A stretch of 35,946 bases of DNA from Aromatoleum toluolicum. Lineage in GTDB: Bacteria > Pseudomonadota > Gammaproteobacteria > Burkholderiales > Rhodocyclaceae. Below are positions 7,195-15,248 of the stretch, piece after piece; position 1 is the stretch's first letter, and each line of letters begins with the position of its first letter. A program made the translations under genes and the position numbers. The stretch lies in the NCBI RefSeq assembly GCF_012911005.2, contig NZ_WTVS01000056.1, positions 1-35,946 on the forward strand, written 5' to 3'. The notes beneath the pieces are model-generated. The model was given only the letters and a program-made list of their open reading frames with translations, searched no databases and was not told the origin of the DNA.

Positions 7195-7847
7195 CTGGCT
7201 TTGCCCTCGGTCTTGCGCGCCGGGGGAGGCGTGTTCGGTGCTGCTGCGGGTTCGGGGGGCGGCGTGGCGCTGGGTTGCGCAGCGGCTTCGCGTTCGAGTT
7301 CGGCCAGTGCGTCGGCGCGCTTGACGCTGTGGCAGCGGCCGCATTCGGTCAGGGGGAAAGCCACGGCGCCGTGGCAAACCCCGCATTGCTCCCCCTGCAG
7401 AATCAGGAACATGCTGATCTTTGTCGCGCCTCTCTGCTTCTTGAACAAATGGTCATGACAATTCGTGCAGTCCAGCCACTCGTTGTGCACGCTGTGCGGA
7501 AAGCGCACGACCGGCATGCCCCCATTGAGGTTCAGCAGCACGTCCTTCTCGTAGCTTTCGCTCTTCAGCAGTTTGCGCAAGCTTGATCGCGGGTTGATCT
7601 GGCCCTCCTTCAAGGCGCGGACCCAGCGGACCTGATTGCCCGCGTTGTCCGGCGTGAGGGGAGACAGCGCATCTGCGGGCTGCTGCAGCACTTTCACGGC
7701 GGGGCCGCTGGAGTCACGAAGCCCATCCTTGGCAATCGGGAGCCAAGAACGGTCGTCAGCCCTCGCGGACTGGGGGGGCACGATCAAGAGCAGGCACAGG
7801 CAGCAGACGAAATGTCTCTGCGAAGTGCCTAGTAGGCGAGCAGACAT
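7191..7847 (-). CDS. Triheme cytochrome with proline/alanine-rich tail
   Basis: The 218-residue product has a signal peptide (to about residue 30, SARA|DD), a spacer, and three heme motifs at CTNCH, CGVCH and CGRCH in the central part. PVVRFPHSVHNEW before the first heme gives two likely distal histidines, as in the c7-type triheme family. The last 45 residues are rich in Ala, Pro and Glu and look disordered; they could tether the cytochrome to the barrel or to partner cytochromes. It lies 109 bases after the outer-membrane barrel gene and overlaps the next cytochrome gene by 4 bases. No strong ribosome site is seen before the ATG. Confidence 0.9.
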   Translation of the reverse strand: MSARLLGTSQRHFVCCLCLLLIVPPQSARADDRSWLPIAKDGLRDSSGPAVKVLQQPADALSPLTPDNAGNQVRWVRALKEGQINPRSSLRKLLKSESYEKDVLLNLNGGMPVVRFPHSVHNEWLDCTNCHDHLFKKQRGATKISMFLILQGEQCGVCHGAVAFPLTECGRCHSVKRADALAELEREAAAQPSATPPPEPAAAPNTPPPARKTEGKAR

Positions 7848-7956
7848 ATTTGCGACGCAACCGGTTCGGGCAGATCGGTCCGAGAGATTATCGGATTTAG
7901 TCGGCTCGCAGGGCAGAAGGTTGCACTCGGCAACACAGAGCGAGGCTGATCTGGCG

Positions 7957-10434
7957 TCAGAAGGAACCGAACTCCCTGCTGACCCGGAAGAAGATCAGTT
8001 GGTTACGCCGTCCTTCGATCTCGGCAATACGATACTGCAGTTCCGTGTCGAGGCGGCCGATGCGGTAGAACAGTCGCTGATCGAGATCCAGCGTTGCGCG
8101 GTCTTGTTGGCGCTGGGCATTCGGATTCCCGAATCGCCGCGAGTCGTCACGGTTGGTGTTCGCACGGAAATCGAGTCGATAGCGCAGGCCGCGGAGCCCG
8201 AAAAGTCGACGATGACTGTAACCCAGGCCTCCGCCTAGACTCGTATTGCCGCTGCGCGACGTGTCTTCGCGGAAGAGGGGGCGACCCAGTTCATCGACGA
8301 GCACCACCGGTTGATCGTTGTCGGACTCCTGGCGCGACCATTGCCATGTCAGGTTGGAATCGAGTTCCGAGTTCTGATTGATGCGCCAGTTGCCGGTGAG
8401 TTGGACATTAAGCATCTGGAACGAAGATGTCGTGTCTCCGGTGGTGCGGCTGTCCGAAGCACTGGCGCTGAGGTAACCGGTGAGCGTTTCGCCGGCATTC
8501 GCCTGCATGCCGAGGCTTGCGCCATGGCTAAGCGTGGTTGCGCTTGAGGAGCCGATGCCGGTAGAGCGCGAACTCGAAACCGACTGGTTCAGGCTGCCGC
8601 TGAGAGTGGTTTGCGCACTTGTCTGCCAGGTGCGCATCAGCGAGTGCCCGACCGCTCCGTTGACCGAGCGGAATGAGTCTCCCTCGCCGGATGTCGCATT
8701 CGACAACGATGCAGACGTAAACCAAGTGTAGTCATAATTGCCGAAGCGCAGCGGCTCGCCACTATAGCTGGCACCCAGAGATTGGTTCGACGTCAGGTTA
8801 TTGTCTGTGTCAGCGCTCAAGCCGGCCGTGCCGAAGAAGCTGAGGTTGCGGCTGGCTTGGTAATTCAGGCTGGCCGCCCCTCCAATCGTCCGATTCGTGA
8901 AATTTTCTCCTCCGACCGTATTGCTCGTCTGGAAATAACGCAGGTTTGCCGAGCCCCGCCATTTCGATTCCGCTGGCGACCAGTTTCCATAGCTGAACAC
9001 TTGCAGACTTTGCGTCGTTGCAGAATCCGTGTCCAGGTCGAACTGTTGGCCGGTAAGACTCGCGTTCGTGCTCAGGGACAGTTCATCGCTATAGGCGAAA
9101 CCGTGATTAGCGCCGAAGAAGTAGCTCTTCCCGGACTGCTCGTCGGCCAGGGTTCTCGAGAAGTCCCCGGTGAGATTGACGGAGTGCCGGTCCACCGAGT
9201 TCGAAAAGTTACCGAAGACGCGGTCGACGACGTCCGAGCCGAAATCGCCGGTCAGTTCGCTGCGGTCATAGCCCGCCGCGGTCGTCCATCGCCCGGTCTG
9301 TGGTCGGTAATCCTGTCGTAAGGACAGGCGCTGCTGCTTGATGTTCGAGTCCGAGAATGAGCCCTCGCTGCGGCTATCCGACAGCGTCAGGGACGCTGAA
9401 AATGGGAAGCGGCTCTGGGGAAAGAGCTGGAGTGTTCCACTCCCCGTCACGGAGGTGCCTATCAGATTGCTCGACGAGACGTCGCCGGACTCCTGCGATC
9501 GAATCGAGGTAAGCGCGAAATCGCCTGAAACGAGCGCGATATAGGGCCGCCAGACGTAGGAATTGGCGCGCAGCCGGCCTTCATACACCTGACTCGTCGA
9601 GCCCGACGTGGTGTCAGAGTTATTGCGCCTTACTCCGACTGAAACGATGCCGCCCCAGCGGATCGGGGCGACGCCCCAGCGCTTCTGGGAGGGGGGCGGC
9701 GAATTTGGTGTAGGCGAGCCCTTGCTGCGCGAAGGCACGGGAAGATCGGCGATCGTTGGCTCTATGTTCGCTTCGTCGGCCGGAAGAAACTCCTCGTCCC
9801 CGACGACCTTGGCATCGGCGCTCCCGGATTGTGCAGGTGACGCCTCGTCTTCGGATGCCACCTTCTGTTGGGCGACAGGTGCTGCAATCGTGTCGGCCGT
9901 GCGCTCGGTCTTGCGCGACGAGTCGATGAGCGTATCCCGCGGTTCGGACTTTGCGATCATCGAGCGTCGAGCGGGAATGGCGGGGGCGTCAGCACTGCCA
10001 GGTTTGTTACCGGGTTTCGGCTGCTCGGGCGGCGGAACGGACGCAGACGAATTCCCCTCCACTGACGACCCAGGTCCGGCGGCTGCGGACCTGGTGGTGG
10101 CGATGCCGGGCAACTGATACGTCCAGCTCAGGGTGAGCGGGGGAGATTCCGGCGTCGCGGACGAGGAGTCGATGTCCCCGGCTGCCGACGGCGGGACTTC
10201 GCCCTTCGTGTCGCGATCCCTGTGCAGGCTTGCGAGAACTGTCGCGAGACGCAAGCGCGACTGTGCCGGGGCGTCGGCCGGTTGTGGCGTCGAAGCTGCA
10301 AAGGCCTGCACGGTAGCCAAGCCCAGCAGCAGTCCGCCGCATAGAGGCGGAATTGAACCATGGCAGGCCGACACGAGCCTGCGTGTCATGTGAACTGCCG
10401 AATTGCTCGCTCGCACTAGCGCAGAACGCGACAT
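7957..10434 (-). CDS. Large outer-membrane beta-barrel protein, probable conduit porin
   Basis: The 825-residue product has a signal peptide (cleavage near AFA|AS, about residue 46) followed by about 200 residues rich in Pro, Ser, Ala and Glu. From about residue 260 on there are alternating hydrophobic strands rich in Tyr, Ser, Thr, Asn and Gly, and the chain ends in Phe (SREFGSF), the usual outer-membrane barrel terminus. The barrel part is long enough for some two dozen strands, comparable in size to MtrB/PioB-type barrels that sheath cytochromes. No CXXCH is present. Its position between the prolyl isomerase and the triheme cytochrome genes fits a pore for cytochromes or for filament export. 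A second ATG at 10389 also precedes a good signal peptide. Confidence 0.82.
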   Translation of the reverse strand: MSRSALVRASNSAVHMTRRLVSACHGSIPPLCGGLLLGLATVQAFAASTPQPADAPAQSRLRLATVLASLHRDRDTKGEVPPSAAGDIDSSSATPESPPLTLSWTYQLPGIATTRSAAAGPGSSVEGNSSASVPPPEQPKPGNKPGSADAPAIPARRSMIAKSEPRDTLIDSSRKTERTADTIAAPVAQQKVASEDEASPAQSGSADAKVVGDEEFLPADEANIEPTIADLPVPSRSKGSPTPNSPPPSQKRWGVAPIRWGGIVSVGVRRNNSDTTSGSTSQVYEGRLRANSYVWRPYIALVSGDFALTSIRSQESGDVSSSNLIGTSVTGSGTLQLFPQSRFPFSASLTLSDSRSEGSFSDSNIKQQRLSLRQDYRPQTGRWTTAAGYDRSELTGDFGSDVVDRVFGNFSNSVDRHSVNLTGDFSRTLADEQSGKSYFFGANHGFAYSDELSLSTNASLTGQQFDLDTDSATTQSLQVFSYGNWSPAESKWRGSANLRYFQTSNTVGGENFTNRTIGGAASLNYQASRNLSFFGTAGLSADTDNNLTSNQSLGASYSGEPLRFGNYDYTWFTSASLSNATSGEGDSFRSVNGAVGHSLMRTWQTSAQTTLSGSLNQSVSSSRSTGIGSSSATTLSHGASLGMQANAGETLTGYLSASASDSRTTGDTTSSFQMLNVQLTGNWRINQNSELDSNLTWQWSRQESDNDQPVVLVDELGRPLFREDTSRSGNTSLGGGLGYSHRRLFGLRGLRYRLDFRANTNRDDSRRFGNPNAQRQQDRATLDLDQRLFYRIGRLDTELQYRIAEIEGRRNQLIFFRVSREFGSF

Positions 10435-10446
10435 TCTTGGCGCGGA

Positions 10447-11505
10447 TTACTTGCCCGTAACCAACCCCTTTTTGGCGAGTGCCGGATAGCGTGCCGTGTT
10501 CAGCTCGATTTTCGCCTTCTTGCGCAGTTGCTCCTTCAGGCTTTGCCATGCTTCGTCGCTGAGATCGCGTTTGAGCAAATCACTTGCGCGGGACTTCACG
10601 GTCTCGAAATCATGATGTTTGGGAGGCTGCAGGGCTTCATAGCGGAACAGGGCAATGCCCTGCAGGACTCGCGTCGGAGGTGAGAGGTCGCCCGGTTTCA
10701 TGCCGTCGATCTTTTCCTGGATGCCCTCCGGCAGCATGCCGCGATGCATGTAGCCAAGGTCGCCCCCGTTTTCGGCCGATTCATGGCGCGAGCGCTCTTT
10801 TGCCAGTTGTGCGAAATCGGCGCCGCCCTCGGTGAGTTTAAGCCGCAGGGCGCCGGCATCGGTTTCTGCCGCCTCCCACGCCGAGGTAGGGGCCGACGGG
10901 TCAACCGACAGCAGGAGCAGCGAAATCCGCATCTTCTCGGGTTCGGTAAACTTCTCGGGATGCTTCTTGTAGTAGCCAAGCACCTTGTCTTGAGTCGGCT
11001 GCGGGACATTCCGCGTCTTGGCCTCGAGCGTGGCCAGCATGTCGTCTTCTTCGAGGCGCTCTCGCAGTGCCGGCAGAATCTGCTCCCGCTCCTGTTGCCA
11101 GCGTGCGCTCGATGCGTAGCGCTTTTCGTAAGCGGCAATCTTCTCATCGATCGCTTTTGCATTCGGCTTCAGGTCGCGACGTTTAATTTCTTCGACGAGC
11201 AGTCGACGGTCGATCATGTCGTTGGCGACATCGCGGACAAGTTGTTCGACTTCGCCTTCGGGCGGTGTGCCGTGATAGAACTTCTGGCGGATTGCTTCCC
11301 GGGTCGCTGCATCGAATTCGGAGGAACTGATCACCTTGCCATTGACGACCGCCAGGTATGGGGGCGAGGCGTGGGGGTCGGCGGGCCTCTGTGCCGTAGC
11401 GGCCGCCTTGGCGGGGTCGGGCTTGGGCGCGTCGGCCGCGTGGGTGCCGAAGGCAATGAGCGTTGCGGCGATAGTGCCGGAAACTGCGCGAGCGATCATT
11501 TTCAT
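10447..11505 (-). CDS. Parvulin-type (PpiC) periplasmic peptidyl-prolyl isomerase
   Basis: The 352-residue product has a signal peptide (to about residue 24), a SurA-like helical region (about 50-185) and a parvulin rotamase domain (about 190-295) with MRISLLLLSV, ADFAQLAKERS and GGDLGYMHRGMLPE typical of PpiC domains. It would assist folding of the barrel or of the proline-containing cytochromes in the periplasm. Its stop lies 12 bases ahead of the barrel gene. The start at 11505 is chosen over an upstream one because it begins the signal peptide and follows a GAGAA-like site. The strong terminator at 11588-11620 separates it from the cytochrome gene, so its transcription probably comes from readthrough or a promoter I cannot place. 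Confidence 0.9.
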   Translation of the reverse strand: MKMIARAVSGTIAATLIAFGTHAADAPKPDPAKAAATAQRPADPHASPPYLAVVNGKVISSSEFDAATREAIRQKFYHGTPPEGEVEQLVRDVANDMIDRRLLVEEIKRRDLKPNAKAIDEKIAAYEKRYASSARWQQEREQILPALRERLEEDDMLATLEAKTRNVPQPTQDKVLGYYKKHPEKFTEPEKMRISLLLLSVDPSAPTSAWEAAETDAGALRLKLTEGGADFAQLAKERSRHESAENGGDLGYMHRGMLPEGIQEKIDGMKPGDLSPPTRVLQGIALFRYEALQPPKHHDFETVKSRASDLLKRDLSDEAWQSLKEQLRKKAKIELNTARYPALAKKGLVTGK

Positions 11506-11587
11506 CAAGAATTCTCGTCTTGCTGGGCTGCTAGTGTCTGCTTCGGGCCAGCGGCGACGCAAGTTGGTTGCGATATGCGATTGTGAC

Positions 11588-11620
11588 AAAAAAAAGGTCA
11601 GGCGACCTTGTCGCCTGACC
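11588..11620 (-). terminator. Intrinsic terminator after OmcE-like cytochrome gene
   Basis: On the minus strand an 11-bp perfect stem (GGTCAGGCGAC / GTCGCCTGACC) with a 3-base loop is followed directly by eight T residues. It stands about 70 bases after the cytochrome stop codon. It would end most transcripts there and so raise the filament subunit over the downstream isomerase and barrel. Confidence 0.93.
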
Positions 11621-11689
11621 CCTTTCGTGACCGCGGCAGCGCAGTTTGCGTGGCAAAGTGCGTGGTGCAGATCGCGGTCTGTGCCCGAC

Positions 11690-12502
11690 TTACTTGGTGT
11701 GGCAGGCCAGGCAGATCTTGCTGCCGGACGTCGTGACGCGCATGAAGTTCACGTCGGAGTTCGTGCCAGCCTTGTCGGTATGCGGATCGTGGCAGGACGC
11801 GCACTCGACCGACGGGCCCGTTGCATTGCCCGTGAAGGTGCGGGTGTAGAGGATGATGTCGTTCTTCGAGCGGGTGCCAGCGCCGGTGGTGTCAACCCAG
11901 AAGACCTGCGAACCATTGATCGACTTCGTCGTTACGGCGTTGAAGTCCGAATCGGCACACGTACCGCTCACAGTGGCGCCCGAGCCGGTCAGGCCGCCGC
12001 CGCAGTACTGGATGCCGATCGGGTGGTCGTTGGTCAGATCCTTGGTGAGGTTGGCAACGCCGGTGACCTTGTTGGTGCCCGTGGTCCAGTTGTAGTTGCG
12101 GTCCGAGCCGGCGGCGTTCAGGCCGCCCGAGCCCGGCGCGTTGACCAGGTTGTCCATCGCCTGGGTGCCGTCGTGGCAGGACAGACAGGCTGCGGAGACC
12201 GAACCGACCGCCAGCACGTTACCGTCGATCGTCGACGAATTCGCCGTCGAGTAGGTCGTGTAACCGGTGCTCGCGGGAATAGCCTTGTTCCACAGGGGGG
12301 CAGTGGCGCTCGTGTTCGCCGCGTGCGGGGTGTGGCAGAAGACGCAGATCTGTTCGGTAGTGCTCTGCTTGTTCGGGCCAGGGCCAGGATTCGCGCCCCC
12401 AGCGGTCAGGTTATGCGGCGTGCTCACAATGCCCGCCGACGCGCCGCCGGCAATCAGCGCGAGCGACGCGGCTGCGAGCGACAGTTTGAAGATTTTTTTC
12501 AT
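11690..12502 (-). CDS. Tetraheme cytochrome resembling OmcE-type nanowire subunit
   Basis: The 270-residue product has a signal peptide (to about Ala23) and four heme motifs, at Cys53-His57, 106-110, 234-238 and 264-268. The mature chain has exactly four other histidines (30, 60, 160, 241), one for each heme, so all four hemes can be bis-histidine ligated. The order HNL...CVFCHTPH...CLSCHD...DHP...CASCHDPH...CLACH matches, as I recall it, the OmcE-type cytochromes that polymerise into extracellular filaments. Cys167/Cys182 could form a disulfide. The segment around 64-101 and later loops are rich in Ser, Thr and Asn. The ATG follows GGGGG; a longer frame upstream is non-coding. A strong terminator follows. 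Filament formation is inferred. Confidence 0.88.
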   Translation of the reverse strand: MKKIFKLSLAAASLALIAGGASAGIVSTPHNLTAGGANPGPGPNKQSTTEQICVFCHTPHAANTSATAPLWNKAIPASTGYTTYSTANSSTIDGNVLAVGSVSAACLSCHDGTQAMDNLVNAPGSGGLNAAGSDRNYNWTTGTNKVTGVANLTKDLTNDHPIGIQYCGGGLTGSGATVSGTCADSDFNAVTTKSINGSQVFWVDTTGAGTRSKNDIILYTRTFTGNATGPSVECASCHDPHTDKAGTNSDVNFMRVTTSGSKICLACHTK

Positions 12503-12617
12503 GGTAACCCCCGATGGATGGTTAAACGGTTTGTTAGTCATCAAGGACCGTGTCCGGGTCGTCGGACGGTTGTCGATGCTGACCTCAAAACGAGTTTGAA
12601 TGTTGCACGCTCTACTA

Positions 12618-12633
12618 GCAGGTTCCGGTCCAC
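12618..12633 (-). promoter_or_regulatory. Possible sigma-54 (-24/-12) promoter of OmcE-like gene
   Basis: The minus strand reads TGGACCGGAACCTGCT: TGG, the CG of the -24 element and TGCT of the -12 element match the consensus, with GG and GC 10 bases apart. The start of transcription would fall near 12606, about 105 bases ahead of the ATG at 12502. An AT-rich stretch at 12661-12700 lies just upstream and the dyad at 12771-12786 further upstream. Confidence 0.42.
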
Positions 12634-12770
12634 CTGTTCGGCTCGCAGGTAGATTAACGCAGCAAAATTCTAATAATCTGTTTTTAAAGGTTTTGTGATG
12701 GATTTTGCCGCTGCTGGCGGCTGCCTCGCAGATTTCAGGATGATGAAACCCGCGATGTGACACCGGAATA

Positions 12771-12786
12771 TTCCTGAACTCGGGAA
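12771..12786. promoter_or_regulatory. Dyad TTCCTG-N4-CGGGAA, possible activator site
   Basis: This near-perfect inverted repeat matches the one at 843-858 (both TTCCYG-N4-CRGGAA on one strand or the other). It stands about 138 bases upstream of the possible sigma-54 promoter of the OmcE-like gene. A 10-bp palindrome GGAATATTCC (12765-12774) overlaps it. Location and repetition suggest binding by a shared activator. Confidence 0.4.
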
Positions 12787-12794
12787 GGTGATTA

Positions 12795-13907
12795 TCAGCG
12801 TTTGGAACCGCTTGATCGATTTACGAGGAAGCCTTGGTCCGCTGGCAGGTTGTATGGTCTGAAGACGTCGATCTTGGAGAACCACTGGTCGACGAAAAAG
12901 ATCCGGCCGTCCTCGTCGATGGCGATGCCCGAGGGCAGAATGTACTGGGCCGGGCCGCCCTGCTCTGAGCGGTTGCCGATGTACATCAGCAGTTCGCCTT
13001 CCGGGTCGAAGATCTGAAAATTGCCGAATGCCGCATCGGCGACATAGACGTTGCCGTCGTTGTCGGTCGCGATCTCCTTGGGCCGGGCAAAGTTGCCGAG
13101 CTGGCGACCGACAGCGCCGAAGCTGCTGTGGTGGCTGCCGTCGGCGTTGAAGATCTGGACCCTGAAGTTGCCGCCATCGACGACATACAGTCGCCCGTCC
13201 TTGCCGATGGCCATGTCTCGTGGCAGATTGAATTCTCCCGGCCCCGTGCCGCGCTTGCCGATGTCCATGACGTGCCGGCCTGTTGCGGTCTCGAACACCC
13301 GGACACGATGGTTCTCCGATTTGACGCCACCGATGTCTACGACGTAGATCCGTTGTCCCGAGGGGTCGACGGTGACGCTGGAGATGCGGTCGAAGAGGTC
13401 CTTGCCCCCAATCTTGCGCAGGAATTTGCCGTCGCGGCTGTAGATGAAGACCATCTTCTGCGTGGCGTCGGCAACATAGAGTCGTCCGGAGCGATCGACG
13501 TCGAGTCCGAGCGGCTTGACGAGTTGGCCGGGCTCTTCGTCGCCGATCGTAAAATACTTCGCGGTGGCGACGTCGAAGACCTTCACCGAGCGTTCGGCAG
13601 TGTCCGACACGAAGATGCGGCCGCGGTGAGCGGCGACCGCATAGGGTTTCGTGAGAAAGTGGCCGCTGCGCTGCGCGCCGGTCACCATGCGCCGGAACGC
13701 ATCATCGCTCGTGTCGGTCTCGACGTCGGCCGAACTCGTGATCGTGCGTTCGTACACGAAGCGCGGCTCGTCCGGTGGGCCGGGGAATACCAATGGGCCG
13801 GTGGCGCGCGTTACCGGGGCTTCGCCGCCGATTTCCGCACATCCCGCGATCAGGGTGATGCTGGCGGCGAGGGTGAGGGCGAGAAGGCGCGAGCTTGTGC
13901 GAGGCAT
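12795..13907 (-). CDS. NHL-repeat beta-propeller lipoprotein
   Basis: The 370-residue product has a lipoprotein signal peptide ending in LIAGC (Cys at about residue 23). From about residue 85 to 350 it carries about six NHL blades, with repeated motifs such as RIFVSDTAERSVKVFD, RLYVADATQ, RLYVVDGGNFRVQIF and NVYVADAAFGNFQIF. It resembles the lipoprotein at 4750-5850 in layout and in the PGPPDEPRFVYE segment after the anchor. It sits between two tetraheme cytochrome genes and probably contacts them at the membrane. The open frame extends far upstream over the neighbouring cytochrome in another frame; an ATG at 13952 is an alternative start but would place 15 polar residues before the signal peptide. 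Confidence 0.88.
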   Translation of the reverse strand: MPRTSSRLLALTLAASITLIAGCAEIGGEAPVTRATGPLVFPGPPDEPRFVYERTITSSADVETDTSDDAFRRMVTGAQRSGHFLTKPYAVAAHRGRIFVSDTAERSVKVFDVATAKYFTIGDEEPGQLVKPLGLDVDRSGRLYVADATQKMVFIYSRDGKFLRKIGGKDLFDRISSVTVDPSGQRIYVVDIGGVKSENHRVRVFETATGRHVMDIGKRGTGPGEFNLPRDMAIGKDGRLYVVDGGNFRVQIFNADGSHHSSFGAVGRQLGNFARPKEIATDNDGNVYVADAAFGNFQIFDPEGELLMYIGNRSEQGGPAQYILPSGIAIDEDGRIFFVDQWFSKIDVFRPYNLPADQGFLVNRSSGSKR

Positions 13908-14019
13908 GGGTCGCGTCTTCGTGGAAGTTCGGCGGTCAGTGAGCAGTTTCATCGGCGTGTTGGGCAGGAATGGTCTGAGATGGAAATGGGGTATGCAGGT
14001 GGGGGCGTGCGCGCTTCGC

Positions 14020-14775
14020 TCACTTGACGTGGCAGGTGAGGCACAGTTCGCTGGGGTTGCTTTCGGTGCGGAGGAATAACGGGCGCACGGTGTGTGGGTC
14101 GTGGCAGCTGGCGCATTCCACGAATGGAATTTCCGTTTGGTCTTCCTGATCAAGGCGTACGTAGAGGGGTACATCGAGACGGCCGCGCTGAGCGGATGAC
14201 GTGTCCTTCGAGACCCACCAGACCGGGCGATCGTCGACAATCCCGCGCCTGGCTTGGCGAAACCCGTCATCGAACTTGATCTGCTTTGCTGTGTTGATGA
14301 GTTTGCCGGCGCGTTGCAGCTCTTCGCGGATCTGTTTGCGTTGTTCGGGGGTGAGTGCCCCTCTATAGGGGACCGCGTAGGGGTGGTCGAGGCTTCCGCC
14401 CGAGACCCCGAAAGCCTGGGACGAATCGTGGCACGAGAGGCAGGCAATCGACTGCGAGCCAACGGCTTCGCTGCCTTCCTTTCCCAGTCGGCCGATGTCG
14501 TCGAACATCAGGAAGACACCGTCTTTCGGCACCGAGCTCTGCCACTTCGGCTGGGCCGCATCGTCCGCGTTCGTGTCGGTCGGCGTGTGGCAAAAGACGC
14601 AGATCTGGCGCGGGTCAGCGCCTCCGTTGCCATTGATCTGGACGAGATTGTGCTTGCTGTTGCGCATGTCTATCCGCTGTGCCTGTGCCGGCAAGCTGCC
14701 GAGCGAGGTCAAGGCGAGAAGTGCGATCAGTGTCGTGATGAGCCGGAGCGGAGTCGAGAGGCGCGCGATTAGCAA
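14020..14775 (-). CDS. Tetraheme cytochrome, paralog of the OmcE-like protein lacking one distal histidine
   Basis: The 251-residue product has a signal peptide (to about Ala32) and four heme motifs (CVFCH, CLSCH, CASCH, CLTCH). Order and surroundings are the same as in the OmcE-like protein (SKHNL, DHP, CASCHDPH). The histidine that follows the first heme there (CVFCHTPH) is Thr66 here (CVFCHTPT), so there are four proximal but only three other histidines. The Ser/Thr-rich region is replaced by a charged, helical stretch around residues 130-160. It may cap a filament or link it to the barrel and periplasmic cytochromes. The start is a TTG; no ATG precedes the signal peptide in frame. Confidence 0.87.
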   Translation of the reverse strand: MLIARLSTPLRLITTLIALLALTSLGSLPAQAQRIDMRNSKHNLVQINGNGGADPRQICVFCHTPTDTNADDAAQPKWQSSVPKDGVFLMFDDIGRLGKEGSEAVGSQSIACLSCHDSSQAFGVSGGSLDHPYAVPYRGALTPEQRKQIREELQRAGKLINTAKQIKFDDGFRQARRGIVDDRPVWWVSKDTSSAQRGRLDVPLYVRLDQEDQTEIPFVECASCHDPHTVRPLFLRTESNPSELCLTCHVK

Positions 14776-14848
14776 TTGTCGCTCGTATGGTTGCGGGGTT
14801 TTCCAAACCGTGGAAGCCTGTTCTCAAGTTCGGGACCGGGTGCTGTTC

Positions 14849-15152
14849 CTACCGGGACTGTGACACCATATATTCCACCGCAGCTCGTACCTGGCTGTCG
14901 GCAAGTCCCGGGTTGCCCCCCCTTGGGCGGCATTCCGCCCTTGCCCCGGAGTGCCGATTGCTGCAACGCTTCAAGTCCTGCCGGCAGGCGTGGCGCCCAC
15001 GCGCTCTTGTCGCCAAGAATCGGGGCTCCGGCGACCCCGGTTGCATGACAGGCACGACAAATTTGAGTATAAACCGCCTTGCCGTCGGCAGCTGAAAGAT
15101 TGGTTGTCACGACGAGGAGTGCCAGGCCGGCAGGTGCAAGGAAGTGCTTCAT
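14849..15152 (-). pseudogene. Monoheme c5-type cytochrome with frameshift in a G7 run
   Basis: A signal peptide (to about Ala21) is followed by a class I cytochrome fold with CRACH at residue 32 and a methionine ligand in GKGGMPPKGG. At the run of seven G (14916-14922, C on the plus strand) the frame leaves the family pattern and reads on to 14769. With one G fewer the frame gives NPGLADSQVRAAVEYMVSQ, the normal last helix of c5-type cytochromes, and stops at 14849, for a protein of 100 residues. It would be a small periplasmic electron carrier. It is the first gene after the strongest sigma-54-like promoter. The extra G may be a sequence error or a true mutation. Confidence 0.82.
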
Positions 15153-15217
15153 TCTGGTCCCGTCGATTAATCGTAGCGCTGGTCGGAGGCGTAACGTATG
15201 GTTGGATCGGTTAGGCA

Positions 15218-15233
15218 AGCAATGCACATGCCA
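15218..15233 (-). promoter_or_regulatory. Sigma-54 promoter driving the leftward cytochrome operon
   Basis: The minus strand reads TGGCATGTGCATTGCT, which differs from TGGCACG-N4-TTGCW at one position only. The start would be near 15206, about 55 bases before the c5 gene ATG at 15152. This is the best match to the sigma-54 consensus that I found in the window. Confidence 0.7.
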
Positions 15234-15248
15234 AAGATGGAAACTGGC

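Noticed and set aside
12707-12721. GCCGC-N5-GCGGC hairpin as a terminator after the propeller lipoprotein gene
   Set aside because: On the minus strand it is followed by AAAATCC rather than T residues, and it lies upstream of the predicted promoter.
12503-12794. Cyclic-dinucleotide (GEMM) riboswitch before the OmcE-like gene
   Set aside because: The conserved GEMM core sequences could not be found in this gap or in 524-976, so no riboswitch is claimed.
13953-14462. Long N-terminal extension of the beta-propeller lipoprotein gene
   Set aside because: It overlaps the tetraheme cytochrome gene in another frame and would bury the lipoprotein signal peptide.
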